The notes: a model not told the origin generated them from the letters alone. DNA of 64,000 nt from Metallibacterium scheffleri (GCF_002077135.1 NZ_LDOS01000002.1:1699865-1763864); one strand, 5' to 3'. Shown: positions 43,495-50,580, counted from the stretch's first letter. A program made the numbers and translations.

Positions 43495-44031
43495 ATGTCG
43501 AAACCTGTTGCACATAAAAAGCTGACGATAGCCGACGTCCAAGATCTTGGGCGAACGTTGGTCACCGTAGCCAACATATATCCAACTCGTTACCTGACCG
43601 AGCGAGACTTCTTCCCTCTTGTAATTACGTATCTGACTGGCCGCATTCCTTCGGTCAATGCAGAGGTCGCATCATCTGAAGGTGTTATCGACTTTCAGCT
43701 CAAGGGTAACAATCCAACCTGGCTAGAGCTGGCGGTGCAGCCGAGGACCATTGTTGATGCGAACTGCCCATCTCTGAAATTCCCTGGTCACAGCGCCAAG
43801 AATTCACTGTATCCCAGTCAGAATCGCCCTGAGCTGCGGAAGCTCATGCTCGAACCAAAGGGCAAGACCAGATTCTTACTCTTACTTGACCTTACGGGAA
43901 AATACGATTGCGCCACTCTTAAGCTTGGCTATCAAGCTGAGGCCAAGAAGATCAAGAAAGGGAAATCAATCCGCATTGTTTACGCATCGCAAGATGCGAC
44001 CAAGGACTGCCACTTCGTGGTCAAGGCCTAA
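43495..44031 (+). CDS. Uncharacterised protein, possibly a PD-(D/E)XK-fold relative (cassette gene 3)
   Basis: This 178-residue protein is not a family I recognise with confidence. After a helical start (TIADVQDLGRTLVTVANIYPTRYLTERDFFPLVITYLTGR) comes EVASSEGVIDFQLKGNNPTWLELAVQP, which has the spacing of a nuclease core (E, then ID, then an LELA strand) but lacks the usual lysine after the glutamate. A basic helix and strand end the protein. It could be a degenerate nuclease or a nucleic-acid-binding protein. The ATG at 43495 lies 12 bases after attC site 2; the TAA stop sits inside a GCCTAAC core. Confidence 0.55.
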   Translation: MSKPVAHKKLTIADVQDLGRTLVTVANIYPTRYLTERDFFPLVITYLTGRIPSVNAEVASSEGVIDFQLKGNNPTWLELAVQPRTIVDANCPSLKFPGHSAKNSLYPSQNRPELRKLMLEPKGKTRFLLLLDLTGKYDCATLKLGYQAEAKKIKKGKSIRIVYASQDATKDCHFVVKA

Positions 44032-44187
44032 CAATTCCTTGGGAGACTTCCGTACGCCACAGCAAGTTTTCGACGTTCCTTCAACCGTGGTGCACTTCGT
44101 AGTTGAATCCGCCCTCCCTCGCGCGCTTGGGAGTAGAATTGAAGCTATGGCTGACTTCCGTCAAGCCCTGACTACATGGAGGCAGCG
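44026..44187. other. Degenerate attC half site and spacer between cassette genes 3 and 4
   Basis: GCCTAAC at 44026-44032 is a good R'' core overlapping the stop of gene 3, but no GTTRRRY partner follows at a sensible distance. Nine bases after the core comes GGAGACTTCCGTACGCC, which resembles the left end of the IS1111-type element downstream (AGAGACTTCCCGTCAACGCC, ten bases after its own GCCTAAC). The remaining ~130 bases show no gene. Confidence 0.45.
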
Positions 44188-44571
44188 ATGGCAAACGATA
44201 AAGGTGTGCTCGTGATTGGTCTGGATCCAGCTCTGATCGATTTCTCACAGCCCGGGTACGCACCAGGCATGGATGCAACGAAGGTACTTGCCGGTCTCAA
44301 GTCCTCGGAAGAGGAATTGACGCGTCTCGGGTACAGCGTGCAAATGTGCTTAACCGACTTTGGCGAAACCGCGGAGGCTGTTCTTCAAAGTCGACTCAAG
44401 CAGAAGCAGTTCGACTGCATCCTTATCGGGGCAGGTGTGCGAGCGAATCCAAGCAATTTCATCCTGTTCGAGAAGCTAATCAACGTGGTGCATGAACACG
44501 CACCACAAGCCAAACTGTGCTTCAACACGATGCCGAGCGATACAACTGCGGCAGTACAGCGTTGGCTATAG
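44188..44571 (+). CDS. Conserved hypothetical protein (cassette gene 4)
   Basis: This 127-residue single-domain alpha/beta protein opens KGVLVIGLDPALIDFSQPGY, then LTRLGYSVQMCLTDFG, a strand and glycine turn CILIGAGVRA, and ends LCFNTMPSDTTAAVQRWL. The strand-helix alternation resembles a flavodoxin/receiver-like fold, but no active-site motif can be named. Similar small proteins occur outside integrons. The ATG at 44188 has GGAGG five bases upstream. About 80 bases of non-coding DNA separate its stop from attC site 4. Confidence 0.6.
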   Translation: MANDKGVLVIGLDPALIDFSQPGYAPGMDATKVLAGLKSSEEELTRLGYSVQMCLTDFGETAEAVLQSRLKQKQFDCILIGAGVRANPSNFILFEKLINVVHEHAPQAKLCFNTMPSDTTAAVQRWL

Positions 44572-44650
44572 GTACGTTGGACTAGTGTGAGCGGCATCGA
44601 ACGTAGCGGCATTTGCTCGCGAACACTGGCACACGGGCCGTGCTACTGAC

Positions 44651-44709
44651 GCCCAACCCTTCGTTCCAGCGGACTGCCTTCGGCAGCCGCTGAACTCAAA
44701 CGGTTAGCC
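44651..44709. other. attC recombination site 4 (59-base element)
   Basis: R'' GCCCAAC (44651-44657) and R' GTTAGCC (44703-44709) lie exactly 59 bases end to end. The arms CAGCGG/CCGCTG and ACTGCC/GGCAG pair around TTC with a bulged A, and CTGAACTCAAACG before R' is typical of Xanthomonas-type attC sites. It is the best site in the array. Confidence 0.9.
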
Positions 44710-44874
44710 GGATACACACAGGGGGGACTGTCCCTCGTCGCCACCCGCGGCAGCCATCGTCAATACAAACACCCCTCCAAGCCCGGGCGGGTTACGGTTC
44801 CGGGCAAGCCCGGGGATGACTTGGCCCCGGGTACACTCAACAGTATCTACAAGCAGGCCGACCTCAAGAGGTAA
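44710..44874 (+). pseudogene. hicA: Truncated hicA toxin gene, 5' part missing
   Basis: The frame ending at the TAA at 44872-44874 reads LVATRGSHRQYKHPSKPG, then RVTVPGKPGDDLAPGTLNS and IYKQADLKR. That is the C-terminal two thirds of a HicA mRNA interferase, with the active-site histidine of RGSHRQ. The first helix and any ATG are missing: sequence upstream is the attC site 4 core. Either the cassette boundary cut the gene or an alternative start (a CTG is in frame) gives a short protein. hicB follows 5 bp downstream, as in intact hicAB pairs. Confidence 0.72.
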
Positions 44875-44879
44875 CCGTC

Positions 44880-45092
44880 ATGCGCTACGCAATCGTCATT
44901 GAACAGGCGGTCGACAACTTTTCCGCGTACGTCCCCGATCTTCCGGGCTGTGTAACAACCGGCAGCACCCCGCAGGAAGCTGAGCAGCAACTGCGGGAGG
45001 CCATCGCATTCCACCTGGAGGGGCTTCGCGAGGACGGCATTGCCATCCCGCCGCCTGTCAGCCGGGTCGAGTACGTCGACATTGCCGCCTAA
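44880..45092 (+). CDS. hicB: HicB-family antitoxin
   Basis: This 70-residue protein has the partial RNase-H-like HicB fold: MRYAIVIEQAVDNFSAYVPDLPGCVTTGSTPQEAEQQLREAI, then FHLEGLREDGIAIPPP and a last strand. It lacks a C-terminal DNA-binding extension, as do many short HicB antitoxins, which bind and block HicA. The partner gene upstream is truncated, so this is an orphan antitoxin. The ATG at 44880 lies 5 bp after the hicA stop. Its TAA stop is part of a GCCTAAC core, marking it as a cassette gene. Confidence 0.88.
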   Translation: MRYAIVIEQAVDNFSAYVPDLPGCVTTGSTPQEAEQQLREAIAFHLEGLREDGIAIPPPVSRVEYVDIAA

Positions 45093-45093
45093 C
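45087..45093. other. attC half site 5 (R'' core), split by the IS1111-type element
   Basis: GCCTAAC overlaps the hicB stop, as in cassette genes 1 and 3. The rest of the attC site is missing: ten bases later the end of the IS110-family element begins. I find no matching GTTRRRY on the far side. Confidence 0.6.
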
Positions 45094-45103
45094 CCCTCCC
45101 ATA

Positions 45104-45349
45104 AGAGACTTCCCGTCAACGCCGCGCGCTTGAGGTTCTTGCCTTGAGCTTTCGGGCCATGGCTGGTCATCGTGTTGTCCTCTTTGCTGCGTCGTGCGTG
45201 TCAGTGCTGCGTGGTGATGCAACGAATGTCAGACTGCATTTCCATAAACGGTCTTGTTGCGCCGCTGATGCTGGCGCGGACCAGGGTATAAACCGCACCC
45301 GGAGACCTCGTTCGTCTTTCGGTATCGTCGGTGTTCGGGGATCAGCCGA
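45104..45349. repeat. Long non-coding end of the IS1111-type element (direct repeat copy 1; probable bridge-RNA region)
   Basis: This non-coding stretch recurs in direct orientation at 46630-46898. Shared blocks include CTTGCCTTGAGCTTTC, GACTGCATTTCC, AAACGGTCTTGTTG, CCCGGAGACCTCGTTCGT and GTGTTCGGGGATCAGCCGA. It lies 3' of the recombinase gene, where IS1111-group elements encode the structured bridge RNA that pairs with donor and target DNA. I infer but cannot prove such an RNA here. The rest of the gap to 45447 shows no gene. Confidence 0.65.
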
Positions 45350-45447
45350 AACACGGGGTGACGTCCGGCAGGTTAGTCAGGTTCTCTCCGGGTCGGTCTG
45401 ACCGTTGTCGACCACTTCGCGCTGACGTGAAAGGATGTGCGTTCGTG

Positions 45448-46545
45448 TCATGCCATGCCGGCGATCCTCACCGCGCGCTTGCCGGCCGGGCGCTGCACCA
45501 TCGGGTGCTTCAGCCACGCCTCGGCGTCGTAGGCTTCCTCGCGCGCCAGCATCGCCCACAGTTGCCGCGCGTGTTTGTTCGCAATCGCCACCAGCAGCTT
45601 GCCGAACGGCATCCGACACGCCAGTTGGCGGATCCAGATCTGCTCGGGCGTGGCCCGATCCTGTGCAGTCACCTTGGCGCGCTGCAGGCTGCTGCGCGCG
45701 CCCTGGATCAGCAGCGTGCGCAGGTAGGCATCGCCGCGGCAACTGATCGTGCCCAGGCGGGTGTGCCCGCCGCTGGAGTGCTGGGTCGGCACCAGGCCGA
45801 GCCATGCGGCCAGTTGCCGGCCGTTCTTGAACTCCTTGGCCGAGCCGACGCTCGCCACCATCGCATCGGCGGTGAGCGGGCCAATGCCGATCAGCGCGCG
45901 CAGCCGCACGCAGCGCTCATCCGCCTTGGCGTGCGCTTCGATGCGCGCATCGCACGCGGCGATGCGGTCGCGCACCTGCGCCCAGTGCGCGCTGAGATCG
46001 CGCAGCAGTTCCTTCAGCTCCGCAGGCAACGATGCCGCTGCGTCGAGATCCGCCAAGGCGATGCGCAACGCCCGGTCACCCTGCGCCATCACGATGCCAA
46101 ACTCGGCCAGCAGACCGCGCAGGCGGTTGCTGATCTCCAGCCCTTCGGTCTTGTAGCCCTCGCGCACGCGATGCCATGCCAGCCGCGCCTGCTGCTCGAC
46201 CGACTTGACCGGCACAAAGCGCATGTTGCCCTGGCGTGCCGCCGTGGCAATCGCCTCGGCGTCGTTGCGGTCGTTCTTCAGTGTGCGGCTCTTGCGGAAC
46301 GGCGTCACGAACTGCGCCGCCATCAAGCGCGGCTGCAGACCGACCTCCAAACAGCGCCGCGCCCAATGGTGCGCGCCACTGCATGCCTCCATCGCCACCA
46401 CGGTGCCGGCCGGCACCTGCGCCAGCCACAGCGCAAACGCTTCACGCCCGAGATCCTGCCGCCGCTGCACGTGTCCGGCGCCATCCACCGCACATACGGA
46501 AAACAGGTTCTTCGCCAAATCCACGCCCATGGTTATAGTGCTCAT
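45448..46545 (-). CDS. IS110-family DEDD recombinase (transposase)
   Basis: This 365-residue recombinase has an N-terminal RuvC-like DEDD domain (MGVDLAKNLFSVCAVD, VVAMEACSGAHHWARR, LKNDRNDAEAIATAARQGN), a coiled-coil middle part, and the C-terminal serine domain (LIGIGPLTADAMVASVGSAKEFKNGRQLAAWLGLVPTQHSSGG, RGDAYLRTLLIQGARS). It appears intact. IS110 recombinases use a bridge RNA to pick donor and target sites. The ATG is at 46545. Its GC is as high as the chromosome and unlike the cassettes beside it. Confidence 0.93.
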   Translation of the reverse strand: MSTITMGVDLAKNLFSVCAVDGAGHVQRRQDLGREAFALWLAQVPAGTVVAMEACSGAHHWARRCLEVGLQPRLMAAQFVTPFRKSRTLKNDRNDAEAIATAARQGNMRFVPVKSVEQQARLAWHRVREGYKTEGLEISNRLRGLLAEFGIVMAQGDRALRIALADLDAAASLPAELKELLRDLSAHWAQVRDRIAACDARIEAHAKADERCVRLRALIGIGPLTADAMVASVGSAKEFKNGRQLAAWLGLVPTQHSSGGHTRLGTISCRGDAYLRTLLIQGARSSLQRAKVTAQDRATPEQIWIRQLACRMPFGKLLVAIANKHARQLWAMLAREEAYDAEAWLKHPMVQRPAGKRAVRIAGMA

Positions 46546-46629
46546 CGAGACTTCCCCTTCTGCTGACGGTTGTAAAAACCATCATGGCCCTCGAGGCCGT
46601 TGGAAGCGGGAAGTCTCTTTTTACTCGTA

Positions 46630-46898
46630 AGAGACTTCCCTTCAATACTGCCCGATTGATGCTCTTGCCTTGAGCTTTCAGGCTTTTGCTGGTGGTCGCG
46701 CTGTCCAGGTTGCGGGGTGCTGCTGTGTCAGTGCGATGCGGTGTTCAACGTTGCCGGACTGCATTTCCGTCCCACAGGGACTTCCTGCGGTCGTAAACGG
46801 TCTTGTTGAGCCATCGCCGCCGGCTCGGACCAAGGTATCAACCGCGCCCGGAGACCTCGTTCGTTCATCGGTGTCGTCGGTGTTCGGGGATCAGCCGA
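46630..46898. repeat. Second, recombinase-less copy of the IS1111-type non-coding end (direct repeat copy 2)
   Basis: Starting AGAGACTTCCC again, 1526 bases after the first copy, this stretch follows copy 1 block by block to GGGATCAGCCGA, with one extra ~20 bp block (CCCACAGGGACTTCCTGCGG). No recombinase gene follows. It looks like the left end of a second, head-to-tail element whose remainder has been deleted. It joins the first element as GGGAAGTCTC...GAGACTTCCC, like an abutted-end junction. The gap 46546-46976 contains no other gene. Confidence 0.75.
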
Positions 46899-46945
46899 TT
46901 CCATCTCACAGCGGGTCTGCGTCTGGGCGCGGCTTGTGATGCGAT
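46896..46945 (+). mobile_element. Fragment of a second IS481-like element (left end)
   Basis: GATTCCATCTCACAGCG and the following CGTCTGGGCGCGGCTTGTGA align with GATTCTATCTTGCAGCG and CGTCTGAGCGCTGCGCGTGA at 40985-41035, just inside the left end of the intact IS481 element; about four of five bases match over 50. The outermost 15 bp and the transposase are missing, so this is a remnant of a relative, joined directly to the IS1111-type copy. Confidence 0.55.
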
Positions 46946-46976
46946 GCAGCTGCCATGCGCGTCACGTGCAACCCGC

Positions 46977-48422
46977 TCACGCCCCTGACACCGAATCCGC
47001 GGCTTGAATGTCGAACTTCGCGATGGCGCTCACGAGCGCATCGAGGCACAGCGAGTCGATGCCGCGCCCACGCTCTCGCTCCATGATGATCAGGGCTTCA
47101 TCGATCGACAGTGCGGCTCGGTAGGGGCGGGCGGCAGTCAGAGCATCGAAGATATCTGCCGTCGTTATCATGCGCGTTTCCAGGCTGATATCGATGTCGT
47201 TGAGACCGCGGGGATAGCCGCATCCATCCAATCGCTCGTGATGGGCGCCGGCCACGCGTGCGAGCTCTCTGAACGGACCGATCCGTGCAAGTATTTCCTC
47301 TGTGAGAGTCGGGTGACGCTTGACACTCGCCCATTCATCGGCGCTCAGTCGACCGGGCTTGTCCAGGATCGTGTTGCTGACGCCGAGTTTGCCCAGGTCA
47401 TGCAACAAGCCCGCCCGGCGGACCCATGCGGTGCGCCTGGCGCTGAATCCCATCGAGGTCGCCAGGATCGCAGCGTAGTTGCCTACCCGCTCGCTGTGGC
47501 CGAAGGTGAAATGACTCTTCGCATCGACGATCTGCGCGAAGGCCAGTGCGATTGCATCAAGGCGCGTCTCGGTGGGGTCAAGGATTTGCCTGCTGGGCTC
47601 CAGCGCCCACAGTCGACTCTCAAAATCTTCGGCAGCCATGACCGTCCAAAAACCCGGTTCTTCCGCGGCGCGAAGAAATGCATCCACGACGCGAGGGTCG
47701 AACCAGGATCCACTGCGTCGAAGCACCTCGTTCCGCGCAGCTGATGCGCCGCCGACCTGGTAAAACACATCGGCCACCTGAGCTACCAGCGCGATGCGCG
47801 AACCCAGTGGAATGTCGTCGCTGCGATGACGCTGAGGCCTGCCGCGGCCATCCCAGTGCTCATCCAGGCTCTGAATGCCGGCAGCGACGGTGTCTGGAAA
47901 GCCGAGCTGGCGAGCCACCTGCGCACCCCGCTCGCAGCGAGCCATGACCAATTCGTCAGCCAATTGCTCGCCATGGCGCATCAGGTTGAGGACATGCGAT
48001 AACCGGCTGCCAAGCCCCGCGCCGGGTGCGGCGTGGGTCAACACGAAGCTCGCAAGCTGTTTCAGGCTGTTGGTATCAACCTGCGCGAAATCATGCTTCG
48101 TGCGCAGGTCATCGTGCGCGTATAGCTCGCACAGACGCTCGGCGTTGCTGCTGCATCCGGCATCCTTGAGCAGCAAGGTGTAGTAGAGCTCCCGCAGTTC
48201 GGTCTCAGTGAGCCGGAGTTCGCATCCGATGTGGAATCCTATCCAGCAGCAGCGCTGACAATGCCCGGGGGGTTGGCCCTCGGTGATGTCGAGGGCATGG
48301 CTGAGCGCGCCAATCACTTCGGCAAGCCGGAGCTGGCCATTGGCGATCGGCACGAGATCCAATCCGGGCTCGTTGACAGCCGCGGACTTCGTCGAAAGCT
48401 CTGGTTGATCAAGCAAAGTCAT
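46977..48422 (-). CDS. Tandem HD-GYP domain protein, probable cyclic-di-GMP phosphodiesterase
   Basis: This 481-residue protein has an intact C-terminal HD-GYP domain, residues ~290-460: GHSERVGNYAAIL, LLHDLGKLGVSNTILDKPG (H341, D342), HPTLTEEIL, HHERLDGCGYPRGL (GYP 402-404) and ITTADIFDALTAARPY. The first half, residues ~30-260, repeats the pattern in degenerate form: YYTLLLKDAGCSSN where LLHDIGK would be, and DEHWDGRGRP instead of HHERxDGxGYP. It also has a cysteine cluster HCQRCCW near residue 54. The C-terminal domain should hydrolyse cyclic di-GMP; the first half may be regulatory. The ATG at 48422 follows AAGGGG. Confidence 0.82.
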   Translation of the reverse strand: MTLLDQPELSTKSAAVNEPGLDLVPIANGQLRLAEVIGALSHALDITEGQPPGHCQRCCWIGFHIGCELRLTETELRELYYTLLLKDAGCSSNAERLCELYAHDDLRTKHDFAQVDTNSLKQLASFVLTHAAPGAGLGSRLSHVLNLMRHGEQLADELVMARCERGAQVARQLGFPDTVAAGIQSLDEHWDGRGRPQRHRSDDIPLGSRIALVAQVADVFYQVGGASAARNEVLRRSGSWFDPRVVDAFLRAAEEPGFWTVMAAEDFESRLWALEPSRQILDPTETRLDAIALAFAQIVDAKSHFTFGHSERVGNYAAILATSMGFSARRTAWVRRAGLLHDLGKLGVSNTILDKPGRLSADEWASVKRHPTLTEEILARIGPFRELARVAGAHHERLDGCGYPRGLNDIDISLETRMITTADIFDALTAARPYRAALSIDEALIIMERERGRGIDSLCLDALVSAIAKFDIQAADSVSGA

Positions 48423-48655
48423 TTGGCTGCCCCTTGGCAACACCCGTGGGCAGGCCGCATCGCGAAGCAAGCAGCATGACGTGGCCATGCTGCAGAGATA
48501 TCCGAATGTCCGTGAAGGTTCCGTCGCGCCGGCTGCCAAGACCACGCCGTCATCGAGATCGCGCGGGTGTTCGGCAATCGTGTCAGCGTGTGTTGGGATG
48601 CGTCGAGAGTGCCCAGGCCCGCGTGCCCGACGCTGACCAGGGTGCTCGCAAGTGA

Positions 48656-50437
48656 CTACTGTCCCGCCTGGGTGGCGAGGGGAGCTGCAGCCAGCGCGCG
48701 GGCCTGCAATATCGCCTGCGCCGGCGGCAACACGCCGCGCGCCAGCGCCTCGACCAGACTTTCGTTGGCACGCGCACGCAGCGCGAACAACGAGGCGCCG
48801 ATCTCGTGCGCGGCATGCCCCAAGCGCTCGATGTCGGCCTGGGCATGGCGTCCGGCCGGACGTGGGCCGCACACCAGCACGCCGAACAGGTGTCCGCGCA
48901 GAGCCAGCGGCAGCGCCAGGCCCTCGGCACCCAGTGCGCTGCCCACCCCATGCAGGTCCAGCGGTGCCAGCGTCGCGCGCAGGCGCACCAGCGCGCGGTC
49001 GTCCTGGTCGAGACGATCCGGGCATGCGAAGCCTGCGCCATCGCGGCCGCTGCAGTCGAACCCTCCCTCGCGCGCTTCATACAGCGCGGCGCCCGTAACG
49101 CCCGCATCGCGGCTGAACGCCTCGACCGTGCGCGCGATCAGCGTCTGCGGTGATTCGACGAATCCCGCGTCGCGCACGAAATCACTCAGTGCCGCACGCG
49201 CACGATGTTCGCGGTGGAAGAACACGCGGTCGACCAGCGCCTCCACGCGCCGATGCAGCTGGTGAAACAGGATGCCCAGCGCCAACGGCACGCCAATCTC
49301 GAGTGCCAGGCCGGCGCTCTCGCCGATCGCGCTGCGCTCGATCAGACTCTCCATCAGTGCGAACAGGCCCACCACCACGCCCATCAGCAAGGCAAACACC
49401 AATGCACGGTTGACCACCACGCGCACCTCGACCAGGCGCTGACGCAGCACGGCATAGGTGTACAGGGCGAGCACGGCGATGGTCAGCGCGGTACCGATCC
49501 AGCGCAGCCACATCAGTGCCGGCGACTGCTGGACGGCCGCGTTCTGCAATGCGATCTCGATCAGCATCGCCGGCAACAGCAGGCCGGTGCTGCTGAGGAT
49601 CCAGCGAATGCGCAGGCGCGCCGCGGCCACGGCATCCACGTAACCACGCAGCAAGACCCATAGCGGCACGGCTAGTCCCGCAATCCCGCATGCGATGATG
49701 ATGTCGTTGAACGCGGCAGACTCTCCGGATACCGCAAAAGCGACAAACGCCACGCTGCCGCCGGCCTCGAGCGCGAACAGCAGCAGCAACAGCAGCAGAT
49801 AGACAATCCCGAGGCCATGCAACAAGCGCGGCCGCAAACCCACCAGAGCGGTGGCGGTGAGATACAGCCCCAGAAACGCCATCGGTCCGCCGAGCCATTG
49901 CGCCACCATGTGCAGCGCGAGACCCGGGAACGGCGGCGCGGGCAGCCCGACGAGGATTTTTGCAAACAGGATGCTGATGGCGAACATCGCCAATCCCCAT
50001 GCCGCCCAGTCACGGCCGCGCCACAGGGTCAACAGGCCAAGCGCCAGCAGCATGACCTGCTCTGCCCAGGATACCCAGTGGATGCGGCCAGATTCAGCGG
50101 TTTGCTTCTGCACCACGCTGCGCACCGCAACCGGCAGCACGCTGCCAGCGCGTTGCACCCACAGACGATAAGTGCGACTTCCGGGCACGTTTTCGTCGGC
50201 GAGGACGGCGCGCATCCGCGCCGTCTGTTCGGCCAGCACCACGCGGTCGCCTGCCTGCAGGCCTGCCGGCAGGGGCGTCCAGCCGCGTGCTTCGATCACG
50301 CTGCCCGCGGCATCAGGTTTCAGGTGAAACGGCAGCTCGCGGCGCGGCGCCGACCAGGTCAATGCGATAGCCACCACGGCCAGCGCGCCTATCATCAGGC
50401 GCAGCGCGGACCAGTGGGCAAATGCAAAGCGCTGCAT
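48656..50437 (-). CDS. Multi-pass membrane protein with PDZ-like start and GAF end, histidine-kinase-like without kinase
   Basis: This 593-residue protein starts with a membrane helix, then a periplasmic PDZ-like segment (PDAAGSVIEARGWTPLPAGLQAGDRVVLAEQ). About eight further membrane helices follow (residues ~125-400), then a cytoplasmic linker (LHRRVEALVDRVFFHREHRARAALSDFVRDAGFVESPQTLI) and a GAF-type sensor domain to the end. The layout matches sensor histidine kinases with 7TM input, but no H-box or ATPase domain follows. I infer a receptor-like protein that signals through a partner. The ATG at 50437 has a strong GGGGAGGAG. The 233 bp between it and the HD-GYP gene holds nothing I recognise. 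Confidence 0.65.
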   Translation of the reverse strand: MQRFAFAHWSALRLMIGALAVVAIALTWSAPRRELPFHLKPDAAGSVIEARGWTPLPAGLQAGDRVVLAEQTARMRAVLADENVPGSRTYRLWVQRAGSVLPVAVRSVVQKQTAESGRIHWVSWAEQVMLLALGLLTLWRGRDWAAWGLAMFAISILFAKILVGLPAPPFPGLALHMVAQWLGGPMAFLGLYLTATALVGLRPRLLHGLGIVYLLLLLLLFALEAGGSVAFVAFAVSGESAAFNDIIIACGIAGLAVPLWVLLRGYVDAVAAARLRIRWILSSTGLLLPAMLIEIALQNAAVQQSPALMWLRWIGTALTIAVLALYTYAVLRQRLVEVRVVVNRALVFALLMGVVVGLFALMESLIERSAIGESAGLALEIGVPLALGILFHQLHRRVEALVDRVFFHREHRARAALSDFVRDAGFVESPQTLIARTVEAFSRDAGVTGAALYEAREGGFDCSGRDGAGFACPDRLDQDDRALVRLRATLAPLDLHGVGSALGAEGLALPLALRGHLFGVLVCGPRPAGRHAQADIERLGHAAHEIGASLFALRARANESLVEALARGVLPPAQAILQARALAAAPLATQAGQ

Positions 50438-50580
50438 CAACTCCTCCCCGTTGCGCCATGTGCACGGCTGCGCCGTGAATCGCCCAGGCGTCTCTAGAGC
50501 AGCCTTGTCGTGCACGGCGCCGCATTTACTCTACAGGCAATGAGGTCGCGCTTGAACCGTGTCGCACCGCCTGCCATGGG

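Larger units (their letters stand above)
45101..46627 (-). mobile_element. IS110-family (IS1111-group) element inside an attC site
   Basis: Short subterminal inverted repeats AGAGACTTCCC (45104-45114) and GGGAAGTCTCT (46608-46618) flank one recombinase gene on the minus strand. The long non-coding end (~345 bp) lies downstream of the gene and a short one (~80 bp) upstream, the arrangement of the IS1111 group. No target duplication is seen, as expected for this family. IS1111-attC elements are known to insert into attC sites, matching the GCCTAAC half site ten bases to the left. Exact ends are uncertain by a few bases. Confidence 0.8.

Noticed and set aside
40832..46976. A hidden integron integrase or attI site in the island
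   Set aside because: The only recombinases present are a DDE transposase (IS481) and a DEDD recombinase (IS110). Neither has the tyrosine-recombinase RHRY motifs, and no attI-like sequence could be recognised to the left of the first core.
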